A model generated the notes under the pieces. That model made no database searches. It was not told where the DNA came from and saw only the letters and a program-made list of their open reading frames with translations. A stretch of 64,000 nt of DNA from Fusarium oxysporum f. sp. lycopersici 4287 (lineage: Eukaryota > Ascomycota > Sordariomycetes > Hypocreales > Nectriaceae): NCBI RefSeq assembly GCF_000149955.1, contig NC_030993.1, positions 782,068-846,067 on the forward strand, written 5' to 3'. This document shows positions 1 through 10,207 of the stretch, one piece after another. The stretch's first letter is position 1; each line of letters opens with the position of its first letter. Made by a program: the position numbers and the translations under genes.

Positions 1-180
1 TCTTCACCACCTGAACAACAATACACCTGCAGAACATGATCTATCATTTCGCCCACAGACCTCAGTACCAATCGTTAAAAGCACTTCATCATGCCATTCT
101 CTTACTTTATCAGCTTCAATCAGTCTCTCGAAGCTACACAACACGTTACTCACTGACATATTAATACACGCTCCAACACC

Positions 181-1809
181 ATGTGCTACATACAGGTCAT
201 CCACATCACGCGCTGCGAGACCCGTCGTCCAGCGATCATCAACACTACTACCGGCGAAACAGTCTACCATCCGCTCGAACCACCTGGGAACTGCGAGCAC
301 CACCGGCCATTTCGCGACGCAACATGTCCTTACCATGGCGACTGCTGCTCACCCGGGCAGATCTTCTTCTGCAATGCAAAAGATACGCGGGATATATGTC
401 GTGGAAGGCAGGCCTACCACATAAATATTCATCCTCACTACATGTACGAATCCGGTGTACTACACCAAATGGAACCCATTGAGGATTGGGCGATCCTCGA
501 GATGAACACGGATGTTTTCGCGTACGAGGAGGATATTCGGTATCAGTTCTTTGAAGCCGGCGCGGCGATGTATGAGCTTGAGCAGGACGCCGAGAAGCTT
601 GTTGAGTATATCCTCCTCAACCAGACAGGCTGTCCCGAGGAAGAGGCAGATCTGTTCATTGAACATGGCGATCTCTACGAGATGTGGAGTGAAGCTCATC
701 ATCAGTTTGTGGGATTGATGGAAGCGTGGGAGATTCTGGCGAATGTAGGCTGTATGGAAGTCTGCCCAGCTTCTCTCCTGCGCGTCCATCCCTGGGGAGA
801 TTGCTTCCAGGAATGTCATACGCTACAGAAAGGGTTTCCGCAATTCAATTGTATTCCGTTTGCTTGGGTCGATAATCTTGACCGGCAGGATGATATTCTG
901 CGATGGCATCCTTATTACGCCCAGTACCGAGCTCCTCGTCCTGAACCTGCGAAGGACGACACGCTTTGGACATCGCCTGCGCCACCTAACGTGAGACCGT
1001 ATTCTCCTAAACCCCCTGCTACGTGGGATCCTGAAGATCAGGAGAAGATTGAGGTGCTGCCTTATCCTGGACAATGGGCGGACGTGTTTGATGACAAGGC
1101 TCGACGACTGGCTCGGATTGAAGCTGAGCCTTCTGGGCAACCCAATTCATCGCTCTCGTCGAGTTCGGGACCAGAAATTCCTCCATGGGTCATTCCTTAT
1201 GGTCAGGAACCGGATATGGGATGGCAGGATATTGATTGGCACAACTGCACTACCATTATTGAACCGCCTATGAGCCCGAAGACTCTTCCGTGCGAGGGAG
1301 TGGTTCACCGGGTCATGCCTCCGAAGGACAGTTACATGAGCCCTAGGGACGTGCCTAAAAGTCCGACAGCTCTTCCATACAGGGGAGAGGCTGAACAGGT
1401 CATTCCCCCATGGCAAACTCAACCTATATCTAAGGATGTCATGCCTGGGAACCTGTTTAGCGATCAGCACGAGGCTCCATGGAATGATTATAGCTTCACT
1501 GGAACGGAGAAACTGGCAGAGCAGGAGTTTCTCCATGTCCCTTCACCAGTGGAGGATCTTCAAACCATTGCACCTAATGCAAAGCAGAGCTTGAAGAGGA
1601 AGAGTGAAGAGGATTTGGATGGGGAGATTGAGAGGAAGAGGCCGAAGGGGGTGGAGAAACCGGCAGAGCAGGCGTTTCTTCATGCCCCTTCACCAATTGG
1701 GTACCTTCAGATCGCTGTATGTAGAGCGCTGGAGACACTGAAGAGAAGGAGTGAAGATGATTTGGACGGGGAGAATGAGGGAAAGAAGCCGAGAATTTGC
1801 ACTATTTGA
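181..1809 (+). CDS. Cys-rich hypothetical protein with nuclear-type C-terminus
   Basis: Single-exon gene of 542 residues; I do not recognise the family. The N-terminal 75 residues hold many Cys and His (CEHH, CPYHGDCC, FFCNAKDTRDIC), spaced like a metal-binding module. The middle is acidic and rich in aromatic residues, then becomes Pro-rich. The C-terminus carries two tandem copies of a 49-residue unit, each containing a PAEQ/LAEQ-x-FLH-x-PSP motif, then LKRKSEEDLDG or LKRRSEDDLDG and a basic cluster (ERKRPKG, EGKKPR). These read as duplicated bipartite nuclear localisation signals. The start is the first ATG of the long frame and follows an AT-rich leader. A nuclear role is inferred only from the basic clusters. 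Confidence 0.75.
   Translation: MCYIQVIHITRCETRRPAIINTTTGETVYHPLEPPGNCEHHRPFRDATCPYHGDCCSPGQIFFCNAKDTRDICRGRQAYHINIHPHYMYESGVLHQMEPIEDWAILEMNTDVFAYEEDIRYQFFEAGAAMYELEQDAEKLVEYILLNQTGCPEEEADLFIEHGDLYEMWSEAHHQFVGLMEAWEILANVGCMEVCPASLLRVHPWGDCFQECHTLQKGFPQFNCIPFAWVDNLDRQDDILRWHPYYAQYRAPRPEPAKDDTLWTSPAPPNVRPYSPKPPATWDPEDQEKIEVLPYPGQWADVFDDKARRLARIEAEPSGQPNSSLSSSSGPEIPPWVIPYGQEPDMGWQDIDWHNCTTIIEPPMSPKTLPCEGVVHRVMPPKDSYMSPRDVPKSPTALPYRGEAEQVIPPWQTQPISKDVMPGNLFSDQHEAPWNDYSFTGTEKLAEQEFLHVPSPVEDLQTIAPNAKQSLKRKSEEDLDGEIERKRPKGVEKPAEQAFLHAPSPIGYLQIAVCRALETLKRRSEDDLDGENEGKKPRICTI
1506..1799 (+). repeat. Two-copy 147-bp in-frame coding duplication
   Basis: Copies at about 1506-1652 and 1653-1799 encode the two C-terminal 49-residue units of the hypothetical protein. 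They are clearly homologous at DNA level (for example GGAGAAAC, GGCAGAGCAGG, CCTTCACCA) but have diverged. The period is divisible by three, so the frame is kept. Confidence 0.8.
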
Positions 1810-2014
1810 GGAGTTCATGGAGTGGATTTTGGGAGTTCTAGGAGTTTAGGGGCCTAGGAGTTAGGGAGTTAGGGAGTTCGTGTGTTTGGGATAAAAGGGA
1901 TTGGGCATGGCATAGATTGTGAATAACATATAAAAATGGTGGGAAACATATGAGCAGTTTGATCGTGAGAAAAGTGATTGTCTCTATTGATGCTTTACGA
2001 ATACTGATTATCGT

Positions 2015-4330
2015 TTACTTGTTGGGCTGTCTGAAGCTGGTGACCAGACCAGTTTCCTCGTCCCTCTCCACACCACCACCGATGACGATCCCGTGTGCAC
2101 GGCGAGGAAGACTCAACAAACCCTTACCAACAGCGTTATAGTCCCCAAAGAACATATGAGCGCGAACATCAGATCCCGTCGTCAATCCGTGTCCCAGAGT
2201 TACACCCCACATATCTCCAACGCGAATAGCATGCGCAAAAGAACTAGCATCGCGCTCCAGAAGAACAGAGTAAATACATCCAGTATACATCACAACGCCA
2301 TCAGCTTCGTTGGCGGGAAAGTCCCAGAGTTTTCCGTCGGAAGACACAGGATGCCACGGTGTGACGAGGACTTTGCCCACGCGACACAGGATCTCGCTCT
2401 CGACGGGGGTTTTGAGAACCATGGCAACACGGCGCGAACCACGAGGTGTACGGACTTTCATGCCGCGTCGAAGTTTTCGGATCTGCACCGTTCGGCCAGA
2501 AGCGAGTGCGACGACTGTGGAGCCTGCGAAGCAGACGCCGCTCGAGTTGCGGTAGGAACTCATGCTGATGCCTGTGGATGAACCTCGTGAACGACCGCCT
2601 CTAGCGTGCACGTGTCGTGAAGGTTCGGGGGCGGGGAGATTATCGAAGATTTGGTCAAGTGCGTCGCGGCAGGAGATGAATAGAGGGCTTTCAGTGCTGT
2701 ATTGAAGAGGGCCGGGGTCTTTGAAGGAGTTGCAGACTTGGCGGGTATGGGCGTTGAGGAGAGATGGGAGGAAATGACATCCCCATCTGTTGAAGTATTC
2801 TTTACTTTCGATAGCCATGGAGACTTGACCTTGGGGCTCATCGGCTGATACATCTTTCATGAGAGATTGGTTCTTCACGTCGTCAAAGTTCTTGGCGGGA
2901 AGGGTATCGATCCAAGTTCGAAGGTCTTCGCGCTTATTCTTCATACCCCGTGTGATACCGTGCTCACCATCTACCCCAATAGGAAACATGGTCGAGATGA
3001 AGTTACAGATTAGAGACCTGGACTCATGGTATGCGATCTCAGAGGCAGGTAGGTCGCTGTACTCCAGAATACTTCGCTGGTTACTTGCCATGGGGATGAA
3101 ATCAGCGTCTTTTGACAGCATTGACTCAAGGACCTTGCGACTCTTGAGACAATCCCCAGGCTTGACGTATGTCAAATGCGCATCGACAAGAGCGCGAGTT
3201 GGATTCTCTTCATTCAGGAACTCAAGTTCCTTGAGACCATTAGTGCTAAGAAAAATATCGCGAGACTGTCCAAACTGCAGATTCCCCAGGTTTATCGTAA
3301 GCTCAACTTGGCTATCTTCCGAGTCATCGGCAAACACAGGGACGATCTGGTCCACGGACGGCCCAGTTGTCTCGTATAACTCCAAGGGCCTGGTGTATGA
3401 GAGCTTGAGAACAGCGCGAGTTGCGAATGTGCTCTGGAGGTTTGCGACAGCGTGGACGAATACTGTACCGATCATACCGGCATCAGGGATAAAGGCGTAG
3501 TTGCCGCCGCCAATCTCGGCGATGGACTTGAGAAGGCCGGAGCGGAGACTGTAACCGAAGCCGAACGTGTGGATTGAGGCTGGGAGGGGTCCCATCGCGC
3601 GGATCTTGGGGACGAAGCCTGCTGCAGGGTTCCTGGTCAAGGTTAGTAGGGGCGATTGAGGGGAGATGAAGGGGGACTTACATGTGGTTTGGCATTCCGT
3701 CGGTGAGAATCATGATGGCAGGGACGTTGGTAGATGACTCTCCAGTGTTGAACAACTTGATACCGTCAAGCAAACCCTGCCAGAGATTGGTGGCGTCAAG
3801 AGGTTTCATGCTCTTGACATTCTTCAGCGACCGAGCTTTGTTCTCTTTGTTCATAGGGATAAGAGGTTGAAGAACCTTGGCCTTGGAGGCAAAGGTGACA
3901 ATACCAAGACGATCGTTCTCGTTCATTGACTCAATAATAGTAAGCGCAGCATGCTTTGTAAGGTCAAGAACAGATAAACCATTGCTCTCGTCGCTTTCTC
4001 CAGGGACAGGCGCTGCAGATACCATGGATCCAGAGACATCAATGACAAGGACGATATCGCAAGGGACATGGGGTATCTTGACGGATGGTTCTTTTGGTGG
4101 TTCGATCTTGATCAAGAGACCTTTTCTATTTGGTACAGGCTCCAGATGAAGAATCGCATCTTTATCTGAGATGGTCCCGATGGGTTGAACCTGTTCCTTT
4201 TCGGAAGTTTCTTGGGGCTTCTCATCATTGGTGCTCTTAGAGCCAGTGATGAGACTGCGAAAGATGGGTACTCTCTGCATATTGTCAGTAGACGGTAGTC
4301 CTTGGAAGACTTGATGGTACGTACAACCAT
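2015..4330 (-). CDS. VWA domain protein with C-terminal Hint (hedgehog/intein) domain
   Basis: Three exons: 4330-4325 (only ATG GTT), 4274-3682 and 3632-2015, giving 738 residues. The introns are 4324-4275 (GTACGT to CTGACAATATGCAG) and 3681-3633 (GTAAGT to CCAG). A von Willebrand A domain starts near residue 73 with a complete MIDAS motif DVSGS at 81-85, a downstream DATN and LTDGMPN. A beta-rich middle region follows. A Hint-like module begins at Cys567 (VCFAGSTVVAL, then VTPWHPV and a GHGLTTG...GDYNAVG end). Hint modules catalyse protein splicing or autocleavage in inteins and hedgehog proteins. Here the module is C-terminal with no clear extein after it, so cleavage or an adaptor role is inferred. 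No signal peptide is seen, so the protein is probably cytosolic. Confidence 0.85.
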
Positions 4331-6041
4331 GATGGGCTATTACTACCGTGTCAAACGGATGCTAGATCTCAGTCTCAATGAGATTAGAAGAAAGAGTTGA
4401 GATGCTGAGTGTAAGCTGACTAGACAGCGAAAGCTAGCATTTTAATAAGTAACATGTTCCCAGTGAACGCCAATCTTGGGTCCTACAGAAGGATTGTATG
4501 AGTCTGACCGATTGTAAGCTAACCCCATGTTACGACCCGCCTGTCATATCGAACGGACCACATGGCTGTACCCATGCTCGCCAAGGTGATTCGCCAGGCA
4601 GATTGTTTGGACGCACGAATACGGAGAGATAGCATTGACACTAAAGAGACTAATGTTGAGAGATTGGAGAGATATGTCTGCCTTAAGATGGCTCCAGATT
4701 GTCGGATCCCTTTGCAGGCGAAACAGTGTTTCATGGGCTGAGCTGGTGGGCCAAGGCAGACATGATACTTGCCCGAAACAGGTAAGATTTTTGTGAGGAG
4801 GGGGCTTGTGGTTGGCCGTAGTGGCACATGGCGGACTGCGAGGCATCTCCAATGTTGCGGGGTAGACTACCTCGTGGGATTGCGTGTAAGAGGCTGAGGG
4901 TCAGCAATAGAAGCTTGGACATATTTTGGGACTATTGATCAGTCTAAAATTGGATATTTGAAGAAATAGGAGCTATCTCATGGGTTGTATGTTTGTTGAG
5001 TTTGTTGTCTTGTGAAGCAGGATAGGCAGCAAGCTCCTGCGATGAAAACATGCCAACTACACTTGAAGTCATGATTGTTGGCTCATAATGACCAGTGATT
5101 GCTCTCACCGTCACAAACTCAAAGCTTGAATAGAAATACGAGCTGAAAAGGCGTGTTCGATTCTATGCCTAATAAAGAGATGCGCAGCCATGGTGACCGG
5201 TTGCGCAAATGATGTTTGTTCACTAAGGCAGTTCCGTTGCAGCTAGTGTAGGACAATTTGTGCCCTATGGGAACGCAACCATGGTCGCTGTAAATACTCG
5301 ACCTTTTATTCGTGGATGCAATCTCAGGCATACACATAAAACCCCACTAATAGCAGTCCCAGGCTGCAATTCTGATCGTTGGGAAGAGTGATACAACAGT
5401 TGCTCTTTGCAAGTGGTCACCCTATACCATAAGTTCCATGGAGTGGAGGTTCGAATACCTACAGAACAAGGAGAATGACATGAATTCTCGGTCGCAAGCC
5501 AGAGTGCAACGCACTTGTGTATCATTTCTAACATTAATCAAGTATATAAAAGGCAATGATCTAAAGACAAGGTGGACAGTAAATAAAGTCATGCCTGGAT
5601 CACTTTGCCAACCAACTTACACCTTTGGCTTCCAGGCACCAAGAGCTTGGGCCTTGGAGCACTCTTCCCTCCTTGAGGCATTCTCTCTTGTAGAGATGAT
5701 CTACTCCTCATCTGCCTAGTTATCATTATTATATACATTTTACGAATATTCTTGGGTTTCTCGGATTTAATTAAGGTCTTTTTTAAGCATCGGCGGACTC
5801 CGAATATTATAGTGGATCCGTCCAGCGATGATGTGGAGATGTCTAAAAAATTGCCTGAAGATCCCAAATTCTTGCAGGCGCGGTTGCCTCGGCCCTACTT
5901 TTTTTTTCTTTTCCTTCTTTTTTTCTCCTTCCTTCTTTTTCTTGGGCATTAATATCTCTTCAACTGTCCCCGTCGCAACTCTTTCATTTCATTCTTCTAT
6001 ATACTAGATTACGCTCCGTGCGACGTGTAAATACCGCAAAA
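4331..6041. other. Intergenic region, no confident gene
   Basis: Between the VWA-Hint gene start and the XPT1 start. On the minus strand, an ORF starting at 4922 encodes a hydrophobic MSKLLLLTLSLLHA leader but soon ends. Neighbouring frames at 4519-4852 stay open and contain several Cys, so a spliced small secreted protein is possible but no convincing intron was found. The rest is low-coding sequence. Confidence 0.4.
5899..5946 (+). promoter_or_regulatory. Pyrimidine-rich promoter tract of XPT1
   Basis: A nearly uninterrupted C/T run on the plus strand about 100-140 bp upstream of the XPT1 ATG. Such tracts often lie just before transcription starts in filamentous ascomycete housekeeping genes. 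The assignment rests on composition and position only. Confidence 0.55.
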
Positions 6042-6904
6042 ATGGTCGAGAAGCTCTACGTCACATACAACGATGTAAGGACAATTTACCCCGCCACCCC
6101 GCCTTGATGATGGGTTGTGATGCGCATCATGAAAAGTCCAGCTATGCGACAGTATCACGAGCTGGATGGAACACTGTTTGCTGGCAGCAGTGCAATAACG
6201 CATAAATCTCTGATCACTAGCTATGACACAAGATACTCCAAAATTCAATTGCTGACAGCTACTCCAGGTGCACAAGATGTGCCAAAAGTCCGCTGAGAAG
6301 CTTCTCGCCGACTTCCAGCCTCAGCTTCTGATCGCCATCGGTGGCGGTGGTTACGTTCCCGCTCGAATCCTCCGATCTTTCCTCAAGAAGGCCGGCTCTC
6401 CCAACATCCCCATCCAGGCCATCGGTCTCTCTCTCTACGAGTCTCTCGGCAACGATGAGGTCGAGGCCCCTGGCACAAAGGTCACCCGAACACAGTGGCT
6501 CGACTTGACCGCTCTCGGCGAGATGGAGAACCTCGTCGGAAAGCGAATCCTTATCGTTGACGAGGTCGACGATACCCGAACAACCCTCGAGTACGCTGTT
6601 AAGGAGCTTGAGAAGGATGTTGAGATTGCTCGTCAGCGCATGGGCGAGGGCGCTCCTGCTCCCAAGACCGAGTTTAGCATCTTTGTCCTCCACGTATGTA
6701 GCACGGTACCAAAACTACAAGTCCAAACTAACAAAATTATAGAACAAGGACAAGCCCAAGAAGGGAAAGCTCCCCGATGACATGCTCGCCACCCGTTACT
6801 CCGCTGCCGAGACTGTTGGAGACGTCTGGATCAACTACCCCTGGGAGGCCATCGACATCGACGAGCATGACAGGAACGCCAGCCTGCAGACCAAGAGCAA
6901 CTAA
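6042..6904 (+). CDS. XPT1: Xanthine/hypoxanthine phosphoribosyltransferase (Xpt1-like)
   Basis: Three exons, 6042-6074, 6268-6693 and 6743-6904, give 206 residues. The introns are 193 nt (GTAAGG to CCAG) and 49 nt (GTATGT, CTAAC branch, ATAG). It belongs to type I phosphoribosyltransferases, which use PRPP to turn xanthine, hypoxanthine or guanine into nucleotides in cytosolic purine salvage. The PRPP-binding loop is the acidic segment RILIVDEVDDTRTT, preceded by the IAIGGGGYVPAR loop. The C-terminal DVWINYPWE motif and total length fit fungal Xpt1. The first exon codes for only 11 residues (MVEKLYVTYND). Confidence 0.9.
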
Positions 6905-7117
6905 GTGTTTTCTGAGAATTTGGAGTTGGGAAAATGGCGCACAGATTTAAACGAGATATCATAAACATGATGAATGAGATTCCTGAACTATCGGTTCAAA
7001 AGATTACCTATACAATGTTGCTACCCAAACAGCATCAGACACAAACCAGAACACGCTTGACCTAAAATGCGATAAAATCTTGCGCCTGCTAACATCTCAT
7101 ACACTAGATGCCCGATT

Positions 7118-8407
7118 CTATGTCGCCTTCCTCCTCCTCCAGAACTTCAGACTTATTCTTTTCAGTTTGTCCTGGATCTCGTTCATAACTGGACTCGTGC
7201 CTGGACTTATGAACGTCAGCTTGCGAATGAAACGGGTCGGATAGCCCTTGACGTATTCCGTCGAGTTCTGTGCCAAGATCTTTTCGCTCGCCATAGCGTA
7301 CGCCAAGGTGAAGCTCTCGTAAGCACACATCGCCAGCCAATACTGCTCCCCAACGGCCTTGTTTCGGGTTATCGGAGATCGCGGCCATACTGAGTTATCA
7401 TAGACAGCTTTGGCCATCGCCTTTGTTTCGTCTTGGCCTGATTGCAGAGGCTTGCAGTCGCCAAAGTTGGTCATCCACAACTTCATACGATTTCTCTTGT
7501 CAGGTGCAAGATAGAACTTGACGCCAGCTGCATCTAACCTGCACTCCCAGTGGAGGATTGCCAGAGCTATGCCCATCTGCTCACACCATATTTCCAGGGG
7601 CTCCTCTGCCTCGCGCATGAGCTGATCGAGATATACGGGGCGGGAGAGGAGTCTTGCGCTTGTGGGGTCTTTTGGAGGTGACATTATGCCGAGATGGACT
7701 CGAAGCCTGACATTTGACAGGTTCGGGTCATTTTTGACTGACTCGCGAATGCTGGGATCGAGAAATGTGTCGACAAGAGCGCGGACGTGGACCGGGTGGA
7801 AAGGTGGAATGAAGCTGGTAACATATCCTGCTGTTGCGATATCTTGTCCTTCATGATCATGCTTGATAATCTCGGACTCAAAATCCGGGATGCAGAGCTG
7901 AGCAGGCCCATCGAATCGCCTGGGACGATGCTTTACTTTGTTCTTGTGACGACGTTCTGATCCTGTACTTCTTTGTGATGGAGCCTCTTCGTGTACCTCA
8001 TAAAAGTCCTGTGTCGCTAGGTCCCATGCGAGACGCATTTTCTTTACGACGGATATATGGTTTTTCACCTCCTTCGTGATAGCCTCAAGATGGTTGGATA
8101 TTTTGGCGGCATATTGTCTACATCCGACTTGGACTGTGTGTATGTTTGAGTCGTTGTGGGAGGGCGGCTTTGTGAGTTGATATTCCGTTGGAGAGCTTAA
8201 TGTCCAGAAGTACCAGTAGATGCCGCCGTCGTAGGAAGCGAGTTTGTCGGGAGGACAGTCCCATTCTGTGCTGAGAGTGTATTTGGGGTCTCTTCTCTGT
8301 GTCTCGGTCATGTTGTCTACTTGTGTAATTAGGGTAACGACGTCAGGGAGGCGGTTCATTGAAGCGAGCAGCATGGTGTTATCGGGAGTGTCTGTTTCGC
8401 CAGCCAT
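7118..8407 (-). CDS. DUF3669-type protein
   Basis: Single exon, 429 residues, with no signal peptide or membrane segment. The segment ALAILHWECRLDA near residue 285 followed by GVKFYLAP matches the core of the fungal DUF3669 family, which is often labelled zinc-finger protein although no zinc ligands are obvious. The C-terminal part (NFGDCKPL, VYDNSVWPRSP, EQYWLAMCAYESF) also follows that family's pattern. A basic stretch (RRHKNKVKHRPRR) lies between the N-terminal region and the domain. Function is unknown. The family is expanded in Fusarium and other Sordariomycetes and tends to be accessory. Confidence 0.8.
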   Translation of the reverse strand: MAGETDTPDNTMLLASMNRLPDVVTLITQVDNMTETQRRDPKYTLSTEWDCPPDKLASYDGGIYWYFWTLSSPTEYQLTKPPSHNDSNIHTVQVGCRQYAAKISNHLEAITKEVKNHISVVKKMRLAWDLATQDFYEVHEEAPSQRSTGSERRHKNKVKHRPRRFDGPAQLCIPDFESEIIKHDHEGQDIATAGYVTSFIPPFHPVHVRALVDTFLDPSIRESVKNDPNLSNVRLRVHLGIMSPPKDPTSARLLSRPVYLDQLMREAEEPLEIWCEQMGIALAILHWECRLDAAGVKFYLAPDKRNRMKLWMTNFGDCKPLQSGQDETKAMAKAVYDNSVWPRSPITRNKAVGEQYWLAMCAYESFTLAYAMASEKILAQNSTEYVKGYPTRFIRKLTFISPGTSPVMNEIQDKLKRISLKFWRRRKAT

Positions 8408-8748
8408 GATAAAGAGGTTGTTGAGGTTTCGCGGGGTCAGAGTGAAATGGTTTGCTCGTGCTTAGGATAAACGCCCTTGGGCTGGATGTGAATCGTGGAC
8501 GAAGCAGAATATGTTGAGGGTGCAAAAGAATTGGCAATAGAAACGGACCAGCGCGAGTCTTATATACCAAGTCCAAAGTTTGCGATATCAAAGTTCTCCC
8601 ATTCTGAAAGTTTATAATACAGATGTTCATGTCTATAGTCTAATCATCAACTCTATCATCCAAAACCCCAATAAATAAAATGCAAAAAAGGGGTATAAGC
8701 TTTTCCACCGTGTCTCAACCCAACTAACCTTTCCAACCCACACTTCAC
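8408..8748. other. Intergenic, no feature seen
   Basis: Upstream of the DUF3669 gene and downstream of the oxidoreductase-like gene. Only short shadow ORFs are present. Confidence 0.6.
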
Positions 8749-9426
8749 TCAGTTCTTCTCGGTCCTTTCACTCTCATGCCTCTTCTTCAAAAGCTTTTCC
8801 GTCTTCATAAACTCTCTAATCCCAACTGGCAAATCCGCATACAGCTCCTCGTCCCAAAAGTCCTTCGCAATCTTGGCCTTGCCGACCTCTGGCGCGACCC
8901 AATTCGACTCTGACCCTCCACCGTCCGAATCCATAGATCCCTCGTGTTTTCTCAGCGCAGCTTGTGCCTCTGCGTTCTTGAGCTGCCACTCCTCCAATTC
9001 ATCGCGGTACTGGTCATACACGCAGTTCACACAGCCGCTCATGCAGCAATTATCCGGCTCAACGGGCTTGGGCGGTACGAGAACGCCAGCTATGTATGTC
9101 GCTTTTGCTTGTCGTGCTGCTAGGCGCTCGTCTTTCTCCGCAGAGCCGAAGAGGCGTGAGCCAAAGACTAAACGTGCTTTTTCTTCTGGTGTTTGCACAG
9201 CGGTTTTCGTGGGGAACTTGGATTGCACTGAGGGATCTGCTGTTTTAGGGGGGACTTCTGGTTTGTCGATTGGGATTTGAGAAGGGTTGTTGAGGATGAC
9301 TTCGTAGTATGGACCAAGGGAATTGCGCTGCGGCCAGTCTTCTATGCGTTTTGGTGCGGCGCTGACGATGCTTCGTGAGGGTATTAGGGGCCGTAACCGA
9401 GGTAGTAATCTGGACGGTAATGACAT
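8749..9426 (-). CDS. Mitochondrial oxidoreductase-like domain protein (YPL107W type)
   Basis: Single exon, 225 residues. The N-terminus (MSLPSRLLPRLRPLIPSRS) is basic and free of acidic residues, as expected for a mitochondrial presequence. The centre holds the short Cys-rich motif PVEPDNCCMSGCVNCVYD, diagnostic of the oxidoreductase-like N-terminal family represented by yeast YPL107W. The four Cys in CCxxGCxxC could bind a metal. The rest is charged and helical and ends in a basic KKRHESERTEKN tail. The biochemical function of the family is not established. It is divergent from the coiled-coil gene at 10208, with a 781-bp shared upstream region. Confidence 0.82.
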   Translation of the reverse strand: MSLPSRLLPRLRPLIPSRSIVSAAPKRIEDWPQRNSLGPYYEVILNNPSQIPIDKPEVPPKTADPSVQSKFPTKTAVQTPEEKARLVFGSRLFGSAEKDERLAARQAKATYIAGVLVPPKPVEPDNCCMSGCVNCVYDQYRDELEEWQLKNAEAQAALRKHEGSMDSDGGGSESNWVAPEVGKAKIAKDFWDEELYADLPVGIREFMKTEKLLKKRHESERTEKN

Positions 9427-10207
9427 TGTGAATCGGCGCTTTCTAATTGATATCTATACGGGTATGGTGAGAGGGGTTTTCGGGTGTTGAGAGAAGAGGA
9501 GTGGCGGGCGAAAAAGTGAGGAAGTTGGGTTGGTAATGCAAATAGCGAGAGCCGAGAAAGTTGGTGTTGAGGGTCGGAAGTCCGTCATTTTTGCCTCGGA
9601 CGTCATCGGCTGGGGGTGAAGCTAGCGAAAACTGGGGTGTGTGGGGGGCGGAATGAACCTCTTATATGTGAGTTGAGATTCAATTTCGTGATAACTTTAG
9701 AGTCAGGATAATTTCAGAGGTTGGCCTCTGTACATAGATCTGAAACTTAAACCTACAGTTGTAAGACATACTTGGTTATGTAGTCAGTCTGCACCATCAA
9801 GACTTGAAGGCCCATGAGCGCTCCCAGCAATTGAAGAGGCACGTGATTATTCAAGATACTGGGCTGTGAAATCACCTGGGGTTGTTGCTGGCTCTGTCAT
9901 TATTATTCACTTTGGACTTCTTTGGATATGAACACACTAATATGTCCTCAATAATAGCGCTTTTGGTCTTTCTGCTGTCAGCTTGCAGCCCCCGGGTCTT
10001 TGGAAGACATTTGTGTAACCTCAATCCACATTTGGCATCGCGAAAACAATTTGCCCGTTTCGGTAAGCGGTGAGGCCCACTTCCGCAGACGCGATAGGCT
10101 CACTTAAAGTAAACACGAACCAATGCGACCACCAAGTATCCTCAAGACAATCCAACATCGCCAAATGTTATAACCCAGGTCCTTAAATCGCACTTAAATC
10201 AAATACA
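9427..10207. other. Bidirectional promoter region
   Basis: A 781-bp spacer between two divergent genes, with no supported ORF. One 63-codon frame at 9882 has a hydrophobic start but no other support. Confidence 0.6.

Noticed and set aside
1855..1885. TTAGGG-like repeats resembling telomere sequence
   Set aside because: The units are TTAGGGAG and only two or three copies occur within G-rich 3' flank sequence; true fungal telomere arrays are long and exact.
2859..3500. 213-codon plus-strand ORF
   Set aside because: Antisense shadow of the VWA-Hint gene, whose coding strand has recognised motifs and introns.
2015..4330. Intein inserted in a host protein
   Set aside because: The Hint-like module is at the C-terminus with no following extein, so a classical mobile intein is not supported.
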